This document shows positions 38,368 through 47,649 of a stretch of DNA of 64,000 nucleotides, in pieces. The translations under genes and the position numbers were made by a program. The stretch's first letter is position 1, and the number at the start of each line of letters is the position of its first letter. This stretch comes from Pseudomonas fluorescens (lineage in GTDB: Bacteria > Pseudomonadota > Gammaproteobacteria > Pseudomonadales > Pseudomonadaceae): assembly GCF_902497855.1 (NCBI RefSeq), contig NZ_CABVHU010000003.1:372001-436000 (forward strand), read 5' to 3'. The notes under the pieces are model-generated. The model was not told where the DNA came from. It was given only the letters and a program-made list of their open reading frames with translations, and did no database searches.

Positions 38368-39126
38368 TTACAAAAACATTCCCCCCGAAGCCTCGATGCG
38401 CTGCCCGTTGATCCACTGGCCACCCGGCGCCATCAACAGCGCAATGGCCGCACCGATGTCGTCCGGCTGCCCGACGCGACCCAGCGCAGTATTGCTGGCG
38501 ACCAGTGTGTTCACTTGTGCGTTGTCGCGCACCGTGCCGCCGCCGAAATCGGTTTCGATAGCGCCGGGTGCCAAGGTATTGACTGCAATGTTACGTGCAC
38601 CCAACTCCTTGGCCTGGTAGCGCGTCAGCACTTCCATGGCCCCCTTCATGGCCGCGTAGGCCCCATAACCTGGCATGCTGAAGCGGGTCAGGCCGCTGGA
38701 AACATTGAGGATGCGTCCACCGTCAGCCAGCAGCGGCAGCAGCGTCTGCGTCAGAAAAAACGGGCCCTTCAGATGGATGTTCATCAGCAAATCGAACTGG
38801 GCGACAGTGGTGTCGACGAAGCTCGCATTCACGCCGATGCCAGCGTTGTTGATCAAAAAGTCGAACTGCTGACGATCGAAATGCTTTTGCAACACATCGG
38901 CGACCTGCGTGGCGAAGGCCGCGAAGCCGTCACTCTGGCCAACGTCGAGTTGCAGCATGGCGGCGCGACCGCCGAGACTTTCGATCTGTGCCACCAGGGC
39001 TTGCGCCTCTTCGGCGCGGCTGTTGAAGGTGCCGATGATGTCGACCCCCTGGGCGACCAGATGCAGCGCTGCGTTTTTGCCAAGGCCGCGGCTGGCGCCG
39101 GTGATCAATGCGATTTTACGGTTCAT
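38368..39126 (-). CDS. Short-chain dehydrogenase/reductase (SDR)
   Basis: 252 aa classical SDR. NAD(P) motif ITGASRGLGKNAALHL (residues 8-23), NNAG at the end of strand 4 (FLINNAGIGVNASF), catalytic Ser in NVSSGL and the YxxxK pair in GYGAYAAMKGAMEVL. C-terminus GQRIEASGGMFL. Substrate unknown. Divergent from a LysR gene 120 bp away, which probably regulates it. Confidence 0.92.
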   Translation of the reverse strand: MNRKIALITGASRGLGKNAALHLVAQGVDIIGTFNSRAEEAQALVAQIESLGGRAAMLQLDVGQSDGFAAFATQVADVLQKHFDRQQFDFLINNAGIGVNASFVDTTVAQFDLLMNIHLKGPFFLTQTLLPLLADGGRILNVSSGLTRFSMPGYGAYAAMKGAMEVLTRYQAKELGARNIAVNTLAPGAIETDFGGGTVRDNAQVNTLVASNTALGRVGQPDDIGAAIALLMAPGGQWINGQRIEASGGMFL

Positions 39127-39246
39127 AAGACTTCCTCAAGGGCGGTGAGCGATGGTGTGAAGGAAGTTTATTTATCCGCCCCGCAGTGATAAACAGAGCT
39201 AAATCGGAATCACTGGCCGGTTAATCCGAACAATAGAGGGCCACCC

Positions 39247-40143
39247 ATGAACAAGCTGGAACTGCTGCGCACCTTTGTGCGTGTCAGCGAGATGTCGAGT
39301 TTTACCCTGGCCGGTGAAAGTCTGGGCTTGCCAAGGTCTACGGTCTCCGACCACGTCCAGGCCCTCGAAACGCTGCTGGGCACGCGCCTGCTGCAGCGCA
39401 CCACGCGTAAGGTCCAGGCGACCCAGGACGGCATCGTGTTGTACGAACGCAGCAAGGACTTGCTGTCGCACATGGACGAAATCGAGGGGCTGTTTCGCCA
39501 GGATGCGGCAGCGCTCACCGGACGGATCCGCATCGACATGCCGAATATTCTGGCCCGTCGCGTCGTGATGCCGCGCCTGCCCGAATTCATGGCGCAGCAT
39601 CCCAACCTGGAGCTGGAAATCAGCAGCACCGATCGCCGGGTCGATTTGCTCGGCGAAGGTTTTGACTGCGTGGTGCGGGTCGGCGCGCAGCCGGATCAAT
39701 CGGTGGTCGCCCGCCACTTGTGCGACTTTGTCATGGTCAACTGTGCCAGCCCGGCTTATCTGCAACGCCATGGCGTGCCTGAACGACTCGAAGACCTGGC
39801 GCACCATCGGCTGGTGCATTACGTCGGTGTCCTGGGTTCGCGCCCGGAAGGTTTTGTCTACGAAATGGACGGGCAGTCCCACCAAGTGCCGATGGCGGGC
39901 AGCGTCACTGTCAACAGCACCGATTGTTACGAGTCGGCATGCCTGGGCGGTTTCGGTTTGATCCAGGCGCCACGGGCAGGCATGACGCCGCACCTGCTCA
40001 GCGGTGAGCTGGTGGCGGTATTGCCGCAGTTCAACGCACCGTCCCTGAGGGTGTCACTGTTGCACGCTCGGCAACGGCATTTGCCGTTGCGGGTCAGGGT
40101 GTTCATGGACTGGTTGGGGCAGGTGATCCTACCTACCACCTGA
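39247..40143 (+). CDS. LysR-family transcriptional regulator
   Basis: 298 aa. N-terminal HTH MNKLELLRTFVRVSEMSSFT and GESLGLPRSTVSDHVQALET; effector domain from about residue 90 (GRIRIDMPNILARRVVMPRL) of the CrgA/PecT-like type. Divergent from the SDR gene. The intergenic region (39127-39246) is AT-rich and should contain its operator. A single REP follows at about 40160-40186. Confidence 0.93.
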   Translation: MNKLELLRTFVRVSEMSSFTLAGESLGLPRSTVSDHVQALETLLGTRLLQRTTRKVQATQDGIVLYERSKDLLSHMDEIEGLFRQDAAALTGRIRIDMPNILARRVVMPRLPEFMAQHPNLELEISSTDRRVDLLGEGFDCVVRVGAQPDQSVVARHLCDFVMVNCASPAYLQRHGVPERLEDLAHHRLVHYVGVLGSRPEGFVYEMDGQSHQVPMAGSVTVNSTDCYESACLGGFGLIQAPRAGMTPHLLSGELVAVLPQFNAPSLRVSLLHARQRHLPLRVRVFMDWLGQVILPTT

Positions 40144-40222
40144 TCAACAACACATGACCTGTAGGAGCAGGCTTGCCCGCGAATGGATCTGGCAAGGCTG
40201 TTTTATGGTTTTGTGATGCTAT

Positions 40223-41401
40223 TTAAAGGGGGGTAGGCAGGCTGAAGGTAAAGATCGTGCCCTGTTCTGCGTTGGAGACCACGTCCAGTGTTCCCCCATG
40301 GGACTTGGCGATTTCGCTGGCGATGTACAAGCCCAACCCGAGACCGGCCTGGGGTGTATCGCGGGACGGTCGCGAGTAGGGGCGGAACAGCTGTGGCAAC
40401 ACCTGCTCGGCAATCTGCCCCTGATTTTTTACGCTCAGCACAAAGGTGCCTTGATCGATCCACGCGCTGACCACTACCGAGCCTGCGAGATCGCCATGGG
40501 TGACCGCGTTGGCCACCAGATTGGAGGCCAATTGCGCGACCCGCTCGCGGTCGCACCGCACACCGCGCAAGTCGCCGATGGACGCCACGATACTGCGATC
40601 GGGGTGCACGCTCTGGATTTCAGCGATCACATGCTGCAATGCCCCTTCCAGATCCGGGCACTGCTCGATATTCACCGGAATGCCCTTACCCATGGAACCG
40701 CGGGTGAAGTCCAATACATCGTTGACCAGTTTGGTCGCGCGCCTGGCGCTGGTGAGGATATGGCGCACCAGCTTGTCGCTGGCCGGATCCGGAAACTTGC
40801 GCAGGAGCATTTCCGCGCCGGCGCTGATGGCAAACAAGGGGTTGCGCAAGTCATGCCCGAGCACGGCGATAAACTGTTCGCGCAGTTCGCCGGCTTCCTG
40901 CTCCTGAATCAGGGCCGCTTCGGTCTTCTGCTGGTTTTCTTCGGATTCGATCTGCAGCGCCAGCATCCGTGCGAACGACTCCATGGTGCTCTGGATCGTA
41001 CTGGAGGTGAGCGGCGCCGGGTTGGGGTCAAGGGCGCAGATGGTGCCGAAGAAACGCCCGTCCGTGCGAAAAATCGGTACCGAGATGTAGCTTTCGAATT
41101 GATACAGGCGCGGCGTATGGTGGTCGCGGTAAACCGGGTCGTCACTGGCCTTGTCGATCACCACGGCGCGGTGGGCCTGACGGATTTCGTGGCACAGGGT
41201 GGTCGTCACCTCCAGTTCACCACCGACCTGCAGGCCGAAACCCAGTTGATCGAGCACTGCACAGGCGGTCCAGGAATCTTCGGTGACGCGGGCCACTGCG
41301 GCAAAACGCAGGCCGGTCATTTCGCGGATCACCTGAAGTATGGCGGGCACCGCGCTGATTCGACCGATGGTGGCGATGTCTGCTGCCGCTGTGTGACCCA
41401 T
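40223..41401 (-). CDS. GAF-domain sensor histidine kinase
   Basis: 392 aa, no membrane segment, so a cytoplasmic sensor. GAF domain at about residues 20-160 (YISVPIFRTDGRFFGTICAL), a coiled linker, then the H box FIAVLGHDLRNPLFAISAGA (phospho-His near 187), N box LASNLVANAVTHGD and G box PQAGLGLGLYIASEIAKSHG. No response regulator gene is adjacent, so it is an orphan kinase. The GAF ligand is unknown. Confidence 0.93.
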   Translation of the reverse strand: MGHTAAADIATIGRISAVPAILQVIREMTGLRFAAVARVTEDSWTACAVLDQLGFGLQVGGELEVTTTLCHEIRQAHRAVVIDKASDDPVYRDHHTPRLYQFESYISVPIFRTDGRFFGTICALDPNPAPLTSSTIQSTMESFARMLALQIESEENQQKTEAALIQEQEAGELREQFIAVLGHDLRNPLFAISAGAEMLLRKFPDPASDKLVRHILTSARRATKLVNDVLDFTRGSMGKGIPVNIEQCPDLEGALQHVIAEIQSVHPDRSIVASIGDLRGVRCDRERVAQLASNLVANAVTHGDLAGSVVVSAWIDQGTFVLSVKNQGQIAEQVLPQLFRPYSRPSRDTPQAGLGLGLYIASEIAKSHGGTLDVVSNAEQGTIFTFSLPTPL

Positions 41402-41512
41402 GTACGTTGTTCTCGCTGCAAGATGCCGAGGGGTGTCGAGGAATTCTAGCGGGCTGGCGCGAGGTTGGCGTCAGTTGATTGATGGCGCTGGGAATCAGCT
41501 GCTGCGGAATGC

Positions 41513-41549
41513 AAAAAAGCCGCACGACCCGAAAGGCGTGCGGCTTTTT
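41513..41549 (-). terminator. Terminator of the PepSY gene
   Basis: GCCGCACG (41519-41526) and CGTGCGGC (41537-41544) flanked by A and T runs; it can act in both directions but lies 11 bp after the minus-strand PepSY gene. Confidence 0.9.
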
Positions 41550-41559
41550 GATCTGTGTA

Positions 41560-41865
41560 TCAGTCGTCTTGCTTGTTTTTCAGGACTTCGCCGGTGGCGG
41601 CGTTCAAATCCACGTCCCACTCAACGTTTTTGGCATCGCGCAGTTCGACTTCGTATTCATAGTTGTTGAAGTGGTTGTCCAGGTCGCTGTCGGTGATCGT
41701 GGCACCCGGGTGCAACTTCAGCACGATCTGGTTCAGTTCTTCCAGCGGCTTGATCTTGCCATCTTTGACCAACTTGGGAATCTGATCGACAGGAACATCG
41801 GCCTGGGCCAGCCCAGCGGTGAGGGTCAGGGCAGCAGCGGTGAACAAGGCAGTCAGGGTTTTCAT
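41560..41865 (-). CDS. Periplasmic PepSY-domain protein
   Basis: 101 aa. Signal peptide (MKTLTALFTAAALTLTAGLA, cleaved after QA) and one PepSY domain (VLKLHPGATITDSDLDNHFN ... WDVDLNAATGEVLKNKQDD). PepSY proteins inhibit proteases or sense envelope cues; often near two-component systems, and a histidine kinase gene follows on the same strand, although after a terminator. A single REP lies upstream at 41945-41975. Confidence 0.9.
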   Translation of the reverse strand: MKTLTALFTAAALTLTAGLAQADVPVDQIPKLVKDGKIKPLEELNQIVLKLHPGATITDSDLDNHFNNYEYEVELRDAKNVEWDVDLNAATGEVLKNKQDD

Positions 41866-42003
41866 GGGTTCTTTCCTTGGATGATCTGTTTAAGTGGGAT
41901 CAGATTAACTGTGGCAACTTAATTCACCCTTAATTCATAAAACCTCCCGTAGGAGCGAGGCTTGCCCGCGAAGCAGACGCCTCGGTGTCACGTCAGACAC
42001 AAC

Positions 42004-43131
42004 TCAATACCCATTGTTCTGCAACAACTGCGCAACACTCGCCGCCGCCGGCCGTTTATAAAACTTGAGCAATTCACTGGCGCGATTGGTAAAGATGCCA
42101 TCGACGCCGGCATCCATGACCTTCTGATAATCCACGGCATCGTCCACGGTGTAGGCATGCACCAACAAGCCCTGGTCATGGGTGTACTGGTTCATCCACG
42201 ATTGCACCAGGTCCGAATAGCTCTGGTCACCCCGCTGGGTCAGCCTGACAGACGGGCCGGTGCCGATCGCGCCCTGGGCCTTGGCGTATTCGATCCAGCG
42301 CTGGAATTCCGCTTTGTCCTTCGGTTGCTGCCTGGCGTAGAACGTTGCTTTGTCCTTGTCGCCGGATTCGGCAAAGGTCACCTTGGACTTGGGCTCGATG
42401 CTGCCTGCGCCGACCCACAGCAGCAGGATCTTCGGCACTTGCGGCATTTCCCTTTCCAGCAGTTCGAGGCTGCCCTTCTCGAACGTCTGCAACACCACCT
42501 TGCCTTTGCCCTGGCCGACCGCCAGTTCGCTTTTCGCCAGCTTCGAACCGATCGGGCTCAACCAGCCGCGATCCTGGAGTTTCTCCTTGAGGTCGCGTTC
42601 GAGACCGGGAAACTGCTTCGGTTCCTTGGTTTCGATGTACAGGCCTGGCTTGTGCAGTGGATTGCCCTGGGCGATGTCGATGATCTCGTCCAGAGTCAGG
42701 ATCTTCAGCCCCGCATAGGACGGACGGGCGCGATCCGGGTAAGCACTGTTGAACCAGCTGCCGGCATCGAGGGTTTTCAGTTCGGCGAGGGTGAAAGCGT
42801 TGGCGGGGCTGTCCTTGCGCTCCGGAAACTTGCTGGCGACGTCGGTGGTGCGTTGCAGGTTGTCGTCGTGCAGGGCAAACAGCACGCCGTCCTTGCTGCG
42901 CTGCAAGTCCAGCTCCAGGTAATCGGCCCCCAGATCCCGCGCCAGTTTGTAAGCCGCCGCGGTGGATTCTGGCGCATCGAAGGACGCGCCACGGTGGGCG
43001 ATCACGGCCGGATGCGGGATACCCAGGCGGGTCGCCAGAGCAGTGGGGCTGGGTTCGCTGGCGGCCTGCGCCTGGCCGAGGCCAAGCAGCACACTCAGCA
43101 ACAGGGCGCTTTGGGTGAAGGTGACAGGCAT
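42004..43131 (-). CDS. glpQ: Glycerophosphodiester phosphodiesterase, periplasmic (GlpQ-like)
   Basis: 375 aa. Start at 43131 (SD AAAGGA) gives signal peptide MPVTFTQSALLLSVLLGLGQ ending AQAAS; an ATG at 43167 would precede it unnaturally. GDPD motif PAVIAHRGASFDAPESTAAA with His and Glu-type metal residues near residue 45, ADYLELDLQRSKDGVLFALH, and the C-terminal VHAYTVDDAVDYQKVMDAGV. Hydrolyses glycerophosphodiesters to sn-glycerol 3-phosphate and an alcohol. Monocistronic. Confidence 0.92.
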   Translation of the reverse strand: MPVTFTQSALLLSVLLGLGQAQAASEPSPTALATRLGIPHPAVIAHRGASFDAPESTAAAYKLARDLGADYLELDLQRSKDGVLFALHDDNLQRTTDVASKFPERKDSPANAFTLAELKTLDAGSWFNSAYPDRARPSYAGLKILTLDEIIDIAQGNPLHKPGLYIETKEPKQFPGLERDLKEKLQDRGWLSPIGSKLAKSELAVGQGKGKVVLQTFEKGSLELLEREMPQVPKILLLWVGAGSIEPKSKVTFAESGDKDKATFYARQQPKDKAEFQRWIEYAKAQGAIGTGPSVRLTQRGDQSYSDLVQSWMNQYTHDQGLLVHAYTVDDAVDYQKVMDAGVDGIFTNRASELLKFYKRPAAASVAQLLQNNGY

Positions 43132-43366
43132 GGGGTCGAGGTCCTTTCGCAGTTTTTCAAAGAACACCCTTTTAACAACTGAGGGCTGCCAGCGCTATCG
43201 CGAGACCGACATAAACCTGTTTAAAGCAGATTTTTCCCGCGCTTTCGTGCGGTTCTTTGCAGTACTCTTGGCCCCGGCAGCGTCCCCGGCAGAGGGAAAG
43301 CCATGCACTTTTCTTGCGTGTAAACCATTAATCACCGGTCCTTCGCGACCCTTTGTGAGGTTTATC

Positions 43367-43693
43367 ATGCGCATCACTTCCCAGCTCATCTGCCAGGCGG
43401 CCGACCAACTCCAGGGCTTCGTCGGCCTCAACCGCAAGACCGGCCAGTACATCGTCCGCTTCAGTGAAGACGCGTTCGGCATGGACGTGGCGGACGACGG
43501 CATTATTCCCGTGAGCGAGTTCGTCTGGGCAACCGGTCCGGAACAGGCCATGACCCTCAAGCGCGAGTCGATCCAGTTGCTGCTGGATCAGAATATCGAT
43601 GACCGGATCAACATTACCGAGCCGTTGCGGGTGTATATGAATCGGCGGGAAGTGCCGGAGATTTCGGCGGTGCGCAGTTTGGTGTCTAGCTGA
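43367..43693 (+). CDS. DUF2025 family protein
   Basis: 108 aa, start ATG 43367 (MRITSQLICQAADQLQGFVG). The segments NRKTGQYIVRFSEDAFGMDV and MNRREVPEISAVRSL match this small Pseudomonas family of known structure but unknown function. Soluble and monocistronic, divergent from glpQ. A REP-like sequence lies just after it (43711-43738). Confidence 0.87.
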   Translation: MRITSQLICQAADQLQGFVGLNRKTGQYIVRFSEDAFGMDVADDGIIPVSEFVWATGPEQAMTLKRESIQLLLDQNIDDRINITEPLRVYMNRREVPEISAVRSLVSS

Positions 43694-43855
43694 GGTTTTA
43701 CGGTGTCTGGGCGGGCCTCTTCGCGAGCAGGCCCGCGAATGCGGCCTGAGGAGCAGCCCATCATCTATTGATTGAACTCATACCTGCGCTCAGATCACTT
43801 GAATCTGGGCGGGGCGTAACACCAGGACCTCTAGCTCACAGCGCAGGAGATCTTC

Positions 43856-43933
43856 ATGTACGCAACGCACATCGCGCGTCCCCTCACGACACAGGACTAC
43901 CACGGGATTTTCCATCAATCGAGGTCCTTCTAA
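43856..43933 (+). CDS. Candidate 25-aa small ORF
   Basis: ATG preceded by a strong SD (GCAGGAGATCTTC), encoding MYATHIARPLTTQDYHGIFH plus five residues. It overlaps the 3' end of the convergent PhzF-like gene by a few bases. No family is recognised. The good SD is the only support; it could be the remnant of a longer gene. Confidence 0.3.
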   Translation: MYATHIARPLTTQDYHGIFHQSRSF

Positions 43934-44772
43934 TCATTGCCAGCAGGAAGAACGTGCCCCGATACCCGCCATCCACGGGCCTCGGTGTTCAGAATCAGAT
44001 GGGACTGATTGCAGCGGCTACCACCTTGAAAAATACCCACCCGGTCTCCCTGCCAGCGGGAGCAATGGCGCCGAGCGATGGTCGGGGCAATGTTGCCGGT
44101 GGCGATATCCTCGGCTTCGCCATAGGCTTGGGGGAAGTGACGGGCCAATACCGCTTGCGCATCCTCGAGGGAGTAGAGGTAGAACCCGGTAACCTGCAAC
44201 TGATCGCAGAGACGGTCCCTGAGGTCGGGGTTTATTTCGACGCGTTCCAGTAATCCAGCGTCGCACACCTGCACCAATAACTTGAGGCGACTCTGCCCAC
44301 CTATGGCGAGGGTGAAGTCGTCGGGTGCCTCGCCCTTCCAACCCAATGCCGAGCGCACCTGGTCCAACAGCGCCGTTGTGGTGGGCAGGGCGGTGAACTG
44401 ACCCTCCTCCTCGTAGTAACCACACAAGCCATCCGCCTCGGCAAAACCTTCGACACTGACGGTGCGGCAACGTAACGTGCGCGAGCCCATCAGGCCATCG
44501 TAACGGGCCATCCAGTCAAGGGCGGCCAGGGTGCCGTGCCCGCAGAAGCTGATTTCCTGGCCTGCGGCGAAGAAAAACACGGCCATGGCGTCATCACCAG
44601 GTGCACGTAAGACCAGGGTGACCTCATAGCCCAGGTCTCGAGACTTTGCGCAGCAATGGCGCATCAGGTCGGGATCCTCCTCTCCGACGGCCACCACCAC
44701 ATGGGAGCGGTTGCCGCCCTGGCGGGAATTGACGAAAGCCTGGACGGACTCATTGGCTAGAATGCGGTACAT
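43930..44772 (-). CDS. PhzF-family isomerase/epimerase-like protein
   Basis: 280 aa. PhzF/diaminopimelate-epimerase-like fold: N-terminal AFVNSRQGGNRSHVVVA, QEISFCGHGTLAALDWMARY, and the C-terminal EAEDIATGNIAPTIARRHCS. The second domain's GDxxTGSA-type element is replaced by IATGNIAP. Members act on assorted small acids or amines; substrate unknown. The gap 44773-45044 holds only a possible coding remnant. Confidence 0.82.
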   Translation of the reverse strand: MYRILANESVQAFVNSRQGGNRSHVVVAVGEEDPDLMRHCCAKSRDLGYEVTLVLRAPGDDAMAVFFFAAGQEISFCGHGTLAALDWMARYDGLMGSRTLRCRTVSVEGFAEADGLCGYYEEEGQFTALPTTTALLDQVRSALGWKGEAPDDFTLAIGGQSRLKLLVQVCDAGLLERVEINPDLRDRLCDQLQVTGFYLYSLEDAQAVLARHFPQAYGEAEDIATGNIAPTIARRHCSRWQGDRVGIFQGGSRCNQSHLILNTEARGWRVSGHVLPAGND

Positions 44773-45044
44773 GATTACTCGCTAAACAGTTATGTCTCGC
44801 TGGGGAACGCCCGCGAATAGGCTTCTGCGTACTTAATCGACCGCGGGCCCGTCTGGGCGCCGCGCTGCAAAGCAACACGCTCGTAGTTTCCCAGCCCCCT
44901 TTTTGCGGGGCAATGGCTTCAACTGTTACGCCGTATGATCGACCACAGGGGTGATACCGAGAAACAGGTCCGCCTTGAAGTCGCTCTGTTCCGGTTGATG
45001 AAGCTCGAAATAGTGTGTGTGCACTGAAACTGCCCTGAGTCCGG

Positions 45045-45575
45045 TCAGGCCTTCGGCTGTTCCTTGCGCACGAAGTGCTGATGCATCTCCGACGTCAGGC
45101 TCTCGATGCGTTCGGTCAGGGTCTTGGTCATTTCGGTCAGCCGGGTGTTTTGCTCCAGCAACTCCAACAGTTGCGCGGAGTTCTGCGCTGCCTGGGCTTG
45201 ACGTTCGGCGTTGGCCACGGCCAGGGCTTCGCGGTGCTGCGCATCGGCGTCGGACTGGGCTTTGTCGCGGGCGGCCTGGCGGGTCTGGGCCAGCAGAATC
45301 AGCGGTGCGGCGTAAGCCGATTGCAGGCTGAACGCCAGGTTGAGCAGGATGAACGGGTACAGGTCAAAGTGAGCCACGCCAAACAGATTGAGGCACACCC
45401 ACACCACCACGATCAGCGTTTGCGCACCGAGAAAGGTCGGCGTGCCGAAGAACCGCGCAAAGGCCTCGGCGCGCAAGGCAAACTTGTCGTTGCCGAAGGT
45501 GGGCGCCAGGTGAGCGTGAGGCCGGTGGAAACGCAGGTGATCGACGGGAGCTGTGTGTTTGGTTTCGGTGGTCAT
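45045..45575 (-). CDS. DUF1003 membrane protein
   Basis: 176 aa from ATG 45575 (MTTETKHTAPVDHLRFHRPH). Two adjacent membrane segments (LGAQTLIVVVWVCLNLFG and LYPFILLNLAFSLQSAYAAP) define DUF1003, followed by a long charged coiled coil (LLELLEQNTRLTEMTKTLTE). Function unknown. An upstream extension of the frame overlaps the TetR gene and is not used. Confidence 0.88.
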   Translation of the reverse strand: MTTETKHTAPVDHLRFHRPHAHLAPTFGNDKFALRAEAFARFFGTPTFLGAQTLIVVVWVCLNLFGVAHFDLYPFILLNLAFSLQSAYAAPLILLAQTRQAARDKAQSDADAQHREALAVANAERQAQAAQNSAQLLELLEQNTRLTEMTKTLTERIESLTSEMHQHFVRKEQPKA

Positions 45576-45640
45576 GGTGCTCTCTGCCTGGCGCTGGGAC
45601 TGGGGCTCACTATAGCGCCAGGGCGCATCCGGAGCTTGAT

Positions 45641-46249
45641 CTAGAGCTGATGGCAGGCCAGAAACATGTCCAGCGCCGACTCCACGACGGTGCTCTGCCG
45701 CTCGGCTGACAGGGTTGGCAGGCCCATGGAAATCTGCGGCCAGAAGGCAAAGGATTTGAGCATTCCCTGAATCTGCTGCGCGGCAAATTCCGGCTCGACC
45801 GGTTTTAACCGGCCATCGGCCTGGGCGGCACGGATCCACAGGGTCAGGCTTTCTTCACGTTCACCCATTCGCGCGACCATGTTTTGCGCACGCTCCGGGG
45901 AGTGAATGGTGGCGGCGATAGCGACCCGGGCCAGGTCGAGAAAACTGTCTTCGCTCATCATCTGCAGTTTTGCCATCAGCATCCGGCGCATCTGGTCGCG
46001 CAGGGGCAGGTCAGGGCGGTAGGACGTTTCCGGTTCTGCGGTCAGCCGCGCCCACAACTGATTGAGGATTTCGGCGAACAACTCTTCCTTGCTGGGGAAG
46101 TGGTTGTACACCGTGCGCTTTGACACCCCGGCGGTGGCGGCGATCTTGTCCATGCTGGTGATGTCGAAGCCGTTGGCACGGAATTCGGCAATCGCCGCCT
46201 GAATGATGGCTGCACGTTTTCGATCGGTAAGGCGCTGTGGGGCGGTCAT
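45641..46249 (-). CDS. TetR-family transcriptional regulator
   Basis: 202 aa. N-terminal HTH IIQAAIAEFRANGFDITSMD then KIAATAGVSKRTVYNHFPSK, and a C-terminal AefR/YbiH-like domain (MARMGEREESLTLWIRAAQA). Divergent from the metallo-beta-lactamase-fold gene. Two related palindromes in the 211-bp intergenic region are probable operators. Confidence 0.92.
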   Translation of the reverse strand: MTAPQRLTDRKRAAIIQAAIAEFRANGFDITSMDKIAATAGVSKRTVYNHFPSKEELFAEILNQLWARLTAEPETSYRPDLPLRDQMRRMLMAKLQMMSEDSFLDLARVAIAATIHSPERAQNMVARMGEREESLTLWIRAAQADGRLKPVEPEFAAQQIQGMLKSFAFWPQISMGLPTLSAERQSTVVESALDMFLACHQL

Positions 46250-46279
46250 GGCAACGCTTCGTCAGGAAAAAGTAAAGAT

Positions 46280-46342
46280 TACACTGATCAGTTTACTTGT
46301 GATCGGCATTGATGCAACCTAGAAACTACACTGTGCAGTGTA
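46280..46342. promoter_or_regulatory. Two TetR-type operators
   Basis: TACACTGATCAGTTTA (46280-46295) and TACACTGTGCAGTGTA (46327-46342, near-perfect palindrome) share the pattern TACACTG-NN-CAGT-N-TA, 47 bp apart centre to centre, between the divergent TetR and MBL-fold genes. Confidence 0.75.
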
Positions 46343-46460
46343 ATGCTCTGTTAATCCTGTGCAGTGAACATAGAGTTTTCGGCTAGTGCGTGCGTGCCTG
46401 GCCATTTAACGTTTCAAAGCAGAGGGCCGCCAATCTGCGGTTTTCCTGGAGTCTTCAGCC

Positions 46461-47513
46461 ATGGCCACCTCAATTTCCCCGGCGGACAACGCCTCCACAC
46501 CTGAAGCGTCTCGACAGACTCAAGGGCAGTACCGCAACCATGCCCCGGTGCAGCGCGAAGGTTTTCGTAAAACCTTGCGCATTATGTGGAACGTGATCTT
46601 CCACAAACCAAACAACACCCGCCCGACGGCGCCTGTTCCGGTGCAAAACCTGACCCAAGCCGCATTGATTGCCGCGCCCAATCACAGCGTCTACCGCCTC
46701 GGTCATTCCACCGTCCTGCTGAAACTGCGCGACAAATTCTGGATCACCGACCCGGTCTTCGCCGAACGCGCCTCACCGGTGCAATGGGCCGGCCCCAAGC
46801 GTTTCCATCAGCCGCCGATCAGTCTGGAAGAACTGCCGCCGATTGAAGCGGTGATCCTGTCCCACGATCATTACGACCACCTCGATTATCAGGCGATCCG
46901 CCAACTGGCGGACAAGGCCAACTACTTCCTGACGCCCCTGGGCGTGGGCGACACCCTGATCAAGTGGGGCGTCGACGCCAGCAAGGTGCGCCAGCTGGAC
47001 TGGTGGCAGAGCACCGAGGTCGATGGCCTGCAGTTCATCGCCACTCCTTCGCAGCATTTTTCCGGTCGGGGCCTGTTCGATGGCAACAGCACGCTGTGGG
47101 CCTCATGGGTGATGATCGACGGCGACACGCGGATCTTCTTCAGCGGCGACAGCGGCTATTTCGACGGCTTCAAACGCATCGGCGAACAGTACGGGCCGTT
47201 CGACCTGACACTGATGGAAACCGGCGCCTACAACGTCGATTGGCCCCATGTGCACATGCAGCCGGAGCAGACCTTGCAAGCGCATATCGATCTGAAAGGG
47301 CGGTGGTTGCTGCCGATCCATAACGGTACTTTCGATCTGTCGATGCATGCCTGGTACGAACCCTTTGACCGAATCCTGGCGTTGGCCTGGGAGCGCAATG
47401 TGTCGATCACCACGCCGCAAATGGGGCAAGCCTTCAATGTGCTGCATCCGCAGCGAGGCAGTACCTGGTGGGATGAGGTCGAGCAGCCGGTGTACCAGCA
47501 GAGTATCGGCTAA
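46461..47513 (+). CDS. MBL-fold metal-dependent hydrolase (NAPE-PLD/RomA-like)
   Basis: 350 aa. Metal-binding HxHxDH motif in AVILSHDHYDHLDYQAIR (near residue 133), further ligands in TPSQHFSGRG, FFSGDSGYFDGFK and LLPIHNGTFDLSMHAW. This arrangement matches the L-ascorbate-6-P lactonase / NAPE-phospholipase D-like group. Possibly membrane-associated lipid hydrolase; substrate unknown. Under likely control of the divergent TetR protein. Confidence 0.88.
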   Translation: MATSISPADNASTPEASRQTQGQYRNHAPVQREGFRKTLRIMWNVIFHKPNNTRPTAPVPVQNLTQAALIAAPNHSVYRLGHSTVLLKLRDKFWITDPVFAERASPVQWAGPKRFHQPPISLEELPPIEAVILSHDHYDHLDYQAIRQLADKANYFLTPLGVGDTLIKWGVDASKVRQLDWWQSTEVDGLQFIATPSQHFSGRGLFDGNSTLWASWVMIDGDTRIFFSGDSGYFDGFKRIGEQYGPFDLTLMETGAYNVDWPHVHMQPEQTLQAHIDLKGRWLLPIHNGTFDLSMHAWYEPFDRILALAWERNVSITTPQMGQAFNVLHPQRGSTWWDEVEQPVYQQSIG

Positions 47514-47649
47514 AGCGGCTACAGGGCGGGGCGCGTATTCGTACAGGATCCAGCGAAAAGTGATGACGGACATTTCCAGCGGTGTCGATAGGCTGGAAAA
47601 CGGGTGAACTCATTCACTCGCTCTCCATCATCACAAGGATTTTTATCAC

